Assembly: GCA_021413595.1 (NCBI GenBank)
Contig: JAIOQD010000348.1
Location: 1-12,670 of the forward strand
Source of the DNA: Bacteroidota bacterium
GTDB taxonomy: Bacteria; Bacteroidota; Bacteroidia; 2-12-FULL-35-15
Direction: 5' to 3'
DNA: 12,670 bases
This document shows, one piece after another, positions 8,184 to 12,670 of the stretch. A program made the translations under genes and the position numbers. Positions within the stretch are counted from its first letter, which is position 1. Each line of letters begins with the position of its first letter. Under the pieces are notes generated by a model. The model saw only the letters and a program-made list of their open reading frames with translations, did not search any database and was not told where the DNA came from.

Positions 8184-8529
8184 GTCTTGATGTAAAATTT
8201 TTCACGCAGAGCGTTAAAATTACACTTTGCGAATGGACTATGCAAGGACAAATTTTTATTGCAAAAAATGTATTGTAAAGGAATTTTTAAAACAATTTTC
8301 ACCTATTAATTACAATAAGGTGGGCTTCACAATTGTTATTTCATCGAAAAGGAAAAAGCGGTTTAATAATCTGACCGTAATTTTAGTGGGAAGTTTATTT
8401 TTATAATTTATAAGCAATTTTTCAAAACTTTCAAAAAAGAGTATAAAAAACAAGCAGCACAGTTCAAACACTATCGAAGGAGCGCAAAAATGTTATGTTT
8501 TAAACATTTAATACAAAAAATAAATCATA
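8184..8529. other. 346-base divergent intergenic region (ABC ATPase leftward, TonB receptor rightward)
   Basis: No open frame of note. The region must drive both flanking genes. The leftward side has a good promoter candidate (next entry). On the rightward side TATGTTTT at 8494-8501 is a partial match to the Bacteroidota -7 element about 30 bases before the receptor ATG, but I find no convincing TTTG 19-21 bases upstream. No riboswitch-like structure was recognised. Confidence 0.6.
8215..8246 (-). promoter_or_regulatory. Candidate Bacteroidota-type promoter for the fused ABC ATPase gene
   Basis: Read on the minus strand, CTTG (8246-8243) lies 20 bases upstream of TAATTTTA (8222-8215). The Bacteroidota consensus is TTTG, 19-21 bases, then TAnnTTTG, so this matches 3 of 4 and 5 of the 6 fixed bases with the right spacing. 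Transcription would begin about 25 bases before the ATG at 8183. The leader has no Shine-Dalgarno site, which is normal for the phylum. Confidence 0.45.
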
Positions 8530-8817
8530 ATGAATAAAACCAATCGATACAAGAATATAAAAGTCAAAAAGATCAACCTTTCGTTTTCTTTGTTATTCTT
8601 ATCGTTCACCACATTTTCGCAAACGGATACAATTGAGATCAAGGAATTGGTAAGGCTAAGTTTGGAAGAGCTAATGAACATCGATGTAATCACGCCCACC
8701 CTGAGTATGCAAAAATCAGGACAATCGCCTGCAACTGTAATTGTAATCACAGAAGATCAGATTAACCAAAGGGGATATCAAAATCTTGCAGATGTTTTAA
8801 GGGATATAAATTTGTAA
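8530..8817 (+). CDS. TonB-dependent receptor, N-terminal fragment (signal peptide and start of plug), frame-broken
   Basis: These 95 codons encode the beginning of an outer-membrane TonB-dependent receptor. A basic start (MNKTNRYKNIKVKK) and a hydrophobic stretch ending near residue 30 (TTFSQ) form a signal peptide. LSLEELMNIDVITPT and SPATVIVITEDQINQRGYQN followed by LADVLRDI are the opening of the plug domain, as in BtuB- and FecA-like receptors. Normally the chain continues with a proline-glycine turn, about 25 residues ending in a RGI-type motif, then the strand leading to MLDGIRI. Here the frame instead reads NL and stops at TAA 8815-8817. The rest of the receptor resumes at once in another frame (next entry). 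I read both pieces as one gene, 8530-10754, damaged by a deletion that also shifts frame. Confidence 0.75.
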   Translation: MNKTNRYKNIKVKKINLSFSLLFLSFTTFSQTDTIEIKELVRLSLEELMNIDVITPTLSMQKSGQSPATVIVITEDQINQRGYQNLADVLRDINL

Positions 8818-8819
8818 TA

Positions 8820-10754
8820 ATGCTTGATGGTATCCGGATTTCTTCACCTACAAATGAACCTTTACCAATCCTTCAAAATTTTCCATTATACCTTGCAAAG
8901 CAGATTGAGGTGGTTTATGGTCCGGGCTCCGCATTATATGGTGCTGATGCAATGGGGGGGGTAATAAACATTGTTACCAAAAACCCCCGGGATTATAAAA
9001 ATGAAGAAAACCTCCACATTGCGGCAAATTCAGTAGAGGGGATATATGGATACACGAATAACACATTGTTACTTAATAAAGCGTTCAAAAATGATTTTAA
9101 TCTTACCATTGGTGGTCAGTATTTTTATGATAAGCAGCCTGATTATTCAAAAATTTACAAAAATGAATTTAATATGACAGCTCAGCAAACAGGCTTATTC
9201 AATTCCGCTTTCGGCTCTATAAGCCCTCAAGAGCCAATTTCTGCAAAATACGAAGCTCCAATAAAGGCATATAATATATATGCGGCTTTAAGTAAAGGAG
9301 GTTTCAGTTTTAAGCTTCTTAAACATTATGTTCAGGTGCCAGGTTCACTTGCATATACACCTGATAATGCCGTTTTCAACAAAGATGTTTTTTATGGTCA
9401 GGGAGTAACCACCGCAAATGCGGCTTATACAGCACATGTGGGCAATTTAAAATCATTCACAAGTTTGACAGAAGGGTTTTACAAAGTAAATCCCGAATCA
9501 AACTTCAGGAACGTACATGGCGGTATAGAACATGGTTATAAATACAGTACCGGGTCAATAATGAAGATAGATGAGCAACTCAGTTACCGGGTTTCACAAA
9601 AAATTAATCTGCTTGGGGGCATAACTTTCGAGCAATTTCATGCAGTTCCAAAGTGTCCTGAGCTTGAATCTCCGGTGAATGAAAAAGGTCCTGCAGAAGG
9701 GATATTGCTCAAAACAAGAAGCCAATATAATCCTGATGGTATCGAGGCAAAATTTTACACTTTATTTTACAACAATGTTGGGTCTTATGTTCAGGGAGAG
9801 TTTGTTCAGAGTACAAAATTTTCTTTTACAGGTGGAGTCAGGTACGACAAAAGCTCACGTTTTGGCTCAACAATAAACCCCCGTTTAGGTGTAGTTTTTA
9901 ATCCTTCACCTAAAACGATACTGAAAGTGCTTTATGGATCTGCCTTTTGGGCTCCATCTCCATTAGTTTCCTTCGAATCGTATGGCTCTTTTACTACAAC
10001 TGATTCGGGTAAAACATATCGGTCATCTTTCTGGCATTTGCCAAACCCCGGTTTAAAACCAATAAAATCCAAAACAGTTGAATGCAGCCTGAGCCAGACT
10101 TTTGGAGAAAATCTTAATGTTTCAGTAACCGGATTTTATACCCAAATTACTGACATCATATTAAATGTTTCGGATAATGGAAATACAAATTTATACAACA
10201 ATAAATTTTTGGGTTGGGAGGTCGATTATATTGACGTTCCGTTTAACCAAGGCAAACAATCCAGCTATGGGGGAAATGTAAAGTTTATATCAACAGTAAA
10301 TATTAAAAAAGCCTTACTGCAAGTCTATTCATCCATAAGTTATGTGAACGGGAAAACCGATGTTAACATACCGGCCAACAGTGGGATTGAAACCAAAAAG
10401 GCGGAATTACCATTGGTCTCTCCATGGCAATTCAAATTTGGTGTTGATGGAAGTATTGGTAAATTTTATTTTTCAGGAAGATTTTTATGGCTTGACAATC
10501 AAAGGTTAGGTGCTTTTGTTGATCCTCAAAATCCAAATAAAAGAAAAACGTTAAAAGGCTACTCACTTGTTAATGCTTCGTTTGGCTATAAGGTAAAAAA
10601 GAGTTTTGTATTTTATATAAATGTTTTGAATGCATTTAATCAAAAGTACCGCTCACCGGGGTTGGGTTTAGCCGTTGAAAACTCACCATTTTTCAATGGA
10701 AATCTTCAGGATCCTTTGCGGATAATGGCGGGAATAAGGGTAAATATTGAGTAG
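8820..10754 (+). CDS. TonB-dependent receptor, main fragment (end of plug and complete beta-barrel)
   Basis: This 644-codon frame holds the rest of the receptor. Upstream of its first ATG the same frame reads KFVI, giving KFVIMLDGIRISSPTN, so the ATG at 8820 is internal to the original gene and not a natural start. The plug ends with the conserved YGPGSALYGADAMGGVINIV block (about residues 33-52 of this fragment). The remainder is a long beta-barrel of alternating strands with aromatic girdles, finishing with FYINVLNAFNQKYRSPG and LRIMAGIRVNIE, as expected for the last strands. Such receptors import large or scarce ligands (siderophores, cobalamin, metal chelates, glycans) using TonB energy; the ligand is not evident. 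Without the signal peptide and N-terminal plug this fragment alone could not be exported. Downstream are a YfiR-like and a CHASE8-like sensor gene. An eight-G run at 8954-8961 lies in the plug. Confidence 0.85.
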   Translation: MLDGIRISSPTNEPLPILQNFPLYLAKQIEVVYGPGSALYGADAMGGVINIVTKNPRDYKNEENLHIAANSVEGIYGYTNNTLLLNKAFKNDFNLTIGGQYFYDKQPDYSKIYKNEFNMTAQQTGLFNSAFGSISPQEPISAKYEAPIKAYNIYAALSKGGFSFKLLKHYVQVPGSLAYTPDNAVFNKDVFYGQGVTTANAAYTAHVGNLKSFTSLTEGFYKVNPESNFRNVHGGIEHGYKYSTGSIMKIDEQLSYRVSQKINLLGGITFEQFHAVPKCPELESPVNEKGPAEGILLKTRSQYNPDGIEAKFYTLFYNNVGSYVQGEFVQSTKFSFTGGVRYDKSSRFGSTINPRLGVVFNPSPKTILKVLYGSAFWAPSPLVSFESYGSFTTTDSGKTYRSSFWHLPNPGLKPIKSKTVECSLSQTFGENLNVSVTGFYTQITDIILNVSDNGNTNLYNNKFLGWEVDYIDVPFNQGKQSSYGGNVKFISTVNIKKALLQVYSSISYVNGKTDVNIPANSGIETKKAELPLVSPWQFKFGVDGSIGKFYFSGRFLWLDNQRLGAFVDPQNPNKRKTLKGYSLVNASFGYKVKKSFVFYINVLNAFNQKYRSPGLGLAVENSPFFNGNLQDPLRIMAGIRVNIE

Positions 10755-10797
10755 GGGTGGAAAATTATTAAATTGATGAGTAAATAAATAGAACGTT

Positions 10798-10825
10798 GAC
10801 CTGTTTCTTCCGAGAAGAACAGGTC
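10798..10825 (+). terminator. Hairpin after the TonB receptor gene, possible terminator
   Basis: The left arm GACCTGTTTCTTC (10798-10810) pairs with GAAGAACAGGTC (10814-10825): twelve pairs with one bulged T and a CGA loop, 44 bases after the receptor stop. Only TTT follows, so it may be a weak or factor-dependent terminator, or part of the adjacent repeat. Confidence 0.4.
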
Positions 10826-10832
10826 TTTGCAG

Positions 10833-10902
10833 TAGAATGACGCAGGTTCTTGTGATGAACGCAAAAAAATCATATTTAATCATAAGAATCTGCGTCATTC
10901 TA
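10833..10902. repeat. Long intergenic palindrome with 25-base arms
   Basis: The left arm 10833-10857 starts TAGAATGACGCAG, and the right arm 10878-10902 ends with its exact 13-base reverse complement CTGCGTCATTCTA. Pairing extends inward over 25 bases with only three or four mismatches, most of them G-U compatible in RNA, around a 20-base AT-rich loop. AATCTGCGTCAT-type strings are frequent dispersed intergenic repeats in Bacteroidota as far as I recall. In transcript form it would be a strong hairpin between the receptor and the YfiR-like gene. Confidence 0.65.
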
Positions 10903-10949
10903 TGTTCTGTTCCAGTACCTATATTTTACTGTTTTTTATAACAGAAAAT

Positions 10950-10957
10950 TAATTTTG
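10950..10957 (+). promoter_or_regulatory. Possible -7 element (TAATTTTG) just upstream of the YfiR-like gene
   Basis: TAATTTTG is an exact match to the Bacteroidota -7 consensus TAnnTTTG and lies 8 bases before the ATG at 10966. I find no good TTTG -33 element at the right distance. If used, it would give an almost leaderless transcript separate from the receptor gene. The base composition makes chance matches likely. Confidence 0.2.
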
Positions 10958-10965
10958 AATTTTAG

Positions 10966-11514
10966 ATGAAAAATTTTATATCATTAATAAAAATTTTCCT
11001 GCTTCTTGGGGCAAGTGTTCTCCAGCTTGGCAATATACCTGTTACCCTTCCCATATATACCGACACTCAGGAATATACTTTGAAAGCGGCTTTTATTTAT
11101 CGTTTTATAGAATATGTGGATTGGAAAAATAGTTCTGAAAGCGAAACTTTTAACATCGCTATTCTCGAAGAAAGTCCAATTACCCTGCCATTGCTCGAAA
11201 TCACTAAAAATAAAAAGGCAAAAGGCAAAAAAATAAATGTGGAACAATATAAAAATATGGATGAGATTGACTTTTGCAATATTTTATTTGTTCCCGTCAA
11301 TTGTTCTATTCCAATCGAAACAATTTTTGCGAAACTTGCAAATAAGCCGGTATTGATTGTAACTGAACATGAAGGTTACGGAAAAAAAGGTGCGCATTTG
11401 AATTTTGTTATTGTCGAAAATAAATTAAAATTTGAAGTAAATCCAAAAGCAATCAACAAAGCAGGGATTGTTGTTAGTTCTTTTTTGCTGCAGCACGCGA
11501 TAATTGTGGAATAG
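10966..11514 (+). CDS. YfiR-family (DUF4154) periplasmic protein
   Basis: The 182-residue protein has a signal peptide (MKNFISLIKIFLLLGASVLQ, cleavage likely in the twenties) and then the whole YfiR/DUF4154 fold. EYTLKAAFIYRFIEYVDW (37-53) is the diagnostic first helix, FNIAILEE follows, the central IDFCNILFVPV and KPVLIVTEHEGYGKKGAHLN strands come next, and NFVIVENKLKFEVNPKAINK then AGIVVSSFLLQHA closes the domain. In Pseudomonas, YfiR is a periplasmic inhibitor of the CHASE8-containing diguanylate cyclase YfiN. Here the next gene encodes a membrane sensor with a similar periplasmic domain, so this protein may gate that sensor, while the preceding gene is a TonB receptor. Length is normal for the family. 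Cysteines at 104 and 113 are both within the folded core. The ATG at 10966 is followed directly by the signal peptide. Confidence 0.85.
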   Translation: MKNFISLIKIFLLLGASVLQLGNIPVTLPIYTDTQEYTLKAAFIYRFIEYVDWKNSSESETFNIAILEESPITLPLLEITKNKKAKGKKINVEQYKNMDEIDFCNILFVPVNCSIPIETIFAKLANKPVLIVTEHEGYGKKGAHLNFVIVENKLKFEVNPKAINKAGIVVSSFLLQHAIIVE

Positions 11515-11517
11515 AAA

Positions 11518-11700
11518 AGCCCAAGGCCTCACCCCTTAATCCCCCCTCCAAAGCGAGAGGTGGTGGACGTGAAAGAAAAAAAGAAAGAAAGAAAAATAGT
11601 AATTATTAATCTAACTCACCTGTCTCACCAACCGCCCCCTCTCGGGAGTTTATCCTGAGCTTTTGCCGAAGGAGAGAGGGGATTAAGGGCTGAGGCTTTC
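11518..11700. repeat. Inverted-repeat element between the YfiR-like and sensor genes
   Basis: The left arm (about 11524-11549) reads GGCCTCACCCCTTAATCCC, and the right arm (about 11671-11698) is its near reverse complement, reading AGCCTCAGCCCTTAATCCCC on the minus strand. Both then continue into CTCC and, further in, a CGAGAGG-type string, so this looks like two copies of one G/C-rich repeat unit in opposite orientation. The right copy has an inner pair CCCCTCTC/GAGAGGGG around TCCTGAGCTTTTGCCGAAGG. A GAAA-rich run (11571-11597) lies in the centre. The G+C content is much higher than in neighbouring genes. The right arm ends 8 bases before the next ATG. No transposase is present. Confidence 0.65.
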
Positions 11701-11705
11701 ACATT

Positions 11706-12670
11706 ATGTTTAACTTACGCAACATATCAATAAAAAACAAACTTGTGTTCCTGCAGGTTTTTACCTCTGTAATAGTATTGGGACTTGCCATTACCGCTTT
11801 TGTAATCATAGAAGTTAAAGGATTTAAAAATCGAAAAGTGAAAAGTTCTAATACTATTGCTCAGGTGATCGGATCCAATAGTATTTCTGCACTTGAGTTT
11901 ATGGATCGTGATGCTGCGAAAAAAATCCTCTCTGATTTAACATTTGAACGTGATATATTAAATGCAGCCCTGCTTGATAAAAATGGTTCTGTCTTCGCGT
12001 CTTATACAAAGGAGGAGGCAGATACTGCATTCAGGTTCTCTATTCCAGGGAAGTATGCCCCCCCCTTTTTATTTACCGATAATTATCTTTTTGTTTACCA
12101 TAAAATCCAAAAGGATAATGAAACACTAGGAGTAGTTTGTATCCGTTTTGAATTATCGCAATTGAATACAATCAAAATGAATATCTACCTTCTTGGGCTG
12201 GTGTTATTATTAATTGGAATCGGGTTCGCCTTTTTAATTGCTGTAATCTTACAGCCCTATATTTCAAACCCCCTGTTGAATTTGGTAACAGTGATGCAAA
12301 AAGTAAGGGATACTGCTGATTATAAAATCCGTGCAATTGTTGAAGGAAAAGATGAAATCGGAATCCTTTCACTGAGCTTTAATACGATGCTTTCAACGAT
12401 TGAAAGAAAAGGCAATGAGTTGGCGCAGTCCAGGCAACAGTTAGATCAAAAAAACACACTTTTGAATTCTGTTTTACAAAATATGGGTGATGGATTAGTG
12501 GTTGCCGATAAAACCGGGAAATTTATTCTCTGGAATGTTACAGGTGAAAAAATGCTCGGAATGGAACCCTTGGATATTTCTCAGGAAAAATGGACTGAAA
12601 CCTACGGTTTCTTTTTGCCCGATGCCCAAACGCCTTTCAGTACGTCAGATCTCCCTTTGGTTAAAGCGCT
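11706..12670 (+). CDS. Membrane sensor with CHASE8-like, HAMP and PAS domains, 3' partial
   Basis: The frame is open from ATG 11706 to the right edge (321 codons). An in-frame TGA at 11691 makes this ATG the first possible start. Residues 14-36 form the first membrane helix. Residues about 42-157 are periplasmic and match the CHASE8-like pattern, with SSNTIAQVIGSNSISALEFM and KKILSDLTFERDILNAALLD then KNGSVFASY. The second helix spans 159-183. A HAMP linker follows (about 180-233, with KDEIGILSLSFNTML), then a short coiled coil (233-252), and a PAS domain from about 252 (VLQNMGDGLVVADKTGKFIL, then WN and GEKMLGM). The output domain is off the edge; a histidine kinase is most likely, but a GGDEF output as in YfiN cannot be excluded. 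A TGAGG ten bases upstream, within the repeat arm, could act as a ribosome-binding site. An eight-C run occurs at 12058-12065. Confidence 0.88.
   Translation, partial: MFNLRNISIKNKLVFLQVFTSVIVLGLAITAFVIIEVKGFKNRKVKSSNTIAQVIGSNSISALEFMDRDAAKKILSDLTFERDILNAALLDKNGSVFASYTKEEADTAFRFSIPGKYAPPFLFTDNYLFVYHKIQKDNETLGVVCIRFELSQLNTIKMNIYLLGLVLLLIGIGFAFLIAVILQPYISNPLLNLVTVMQKVRDTADYKIRAIVEGKDEIGILSLSFNTMLSTIERKGNELAQSRQQLDQKNTLLNSVLQNMGDGLVVADKTGKFILWNVTGEKMLGMEPLDISQEKWTETYGFFLPDAQTPFSTSDLPLVKA

Noticed and set aside
8800..8825. Programmed frameshift within the TonB receptor
   Set aside because: There is no slippery heptamer, two stop codons sit at the junction, and a conserved plug segment is missing as well, so a simple shift would not restore a normal protein.
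10683..10898. 71-codon minus-strand frame across the receptor end and hairpins
   Set aside because: It is produced by the palindromes and the receptor's complementary strand; no recognisable domain.
10833..10902. CRISPR-like repeat
   Set aside because: Only one palindrome is present, with no regular repeat-spacer series and no cas genes.
11571..11597. GAAA-type simple repeat
   Set aside because: Short and imperfect, outside coding sequence; treated as part of the inverted-repeat element and not as a separate feature.

Overview
The window most likely comes from a member of the Bacteroidota. The DNA is AT-rich, genes start after A-rich leaders rather than clear Shine-Dalgarno sites, one promoter candidate has the Bacteroidota -33/-7 form, and the protein families (TonB-dependent receptor, GT-C membrane proteins with C-terminal beta domains, carboxypeptidase-regulatory-like domain) fit that phylum. 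This placement is inference from sequence character; there is no rRNA gene here.

Left part (1-5962), surface-glycan theme. The 3' part of a GH5-like glycoside hydrolase runs rightward off the left edge. It is cut by an in-frame TGA at 590-592, after which the same frame continues for 130 codons with a small beta-sandwich domain. Facing it is a tight three-gene leftward operon of large integral membrane proteins: a 608-residue GT-C-like protein with a C-terminal beta-sandwich, a shorter 399-residue paralogue lacking about 54 internal residues and the C-terminal domain, and an ArnT/PMT-type glycosyltransferase carrying a C-terminal fascin-like beta-trefoil.

Middle (5963-8529). A gap with an inverted repeat precedes a leftward gene for a fused double ATPase of the oligopeptide/dipeptide (Opp/Dpp) ABC importer class. 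No permease or binding-protein gene is nearby. Its 5' side is a divergent intergenic region with a plausible Bacteroidota-type promoter.

Right part (8530-12670), probable signalling module. A TonB-dependent receptor gene is broken in the plug domain by a lost segment plus frame change near 8803-8820. It is followed by a YfiR-family (DUF4154) periplasmic protein and then a membrane sensor with a CHASE8-like periplasmic domain, HAMP and PAS that runs off the right edge. By analogy with YfiR/YfiN, the YfiR-like protein may control the CHASE8-containing sensor, with the outer-membrane receptor as an upstream input. The gaps between these three genes hold large hairpins and inverted repeats that look like dispersed intergenic repeats.

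Three genes show lesions or apparent internal loss (nonsense codon, deletion plus frameshift, in-frame internal loss). Real decay and assembly error cannot be told apart from this sequence alone. No tRNA, rRNA, CRISPR array or transposase was seen.
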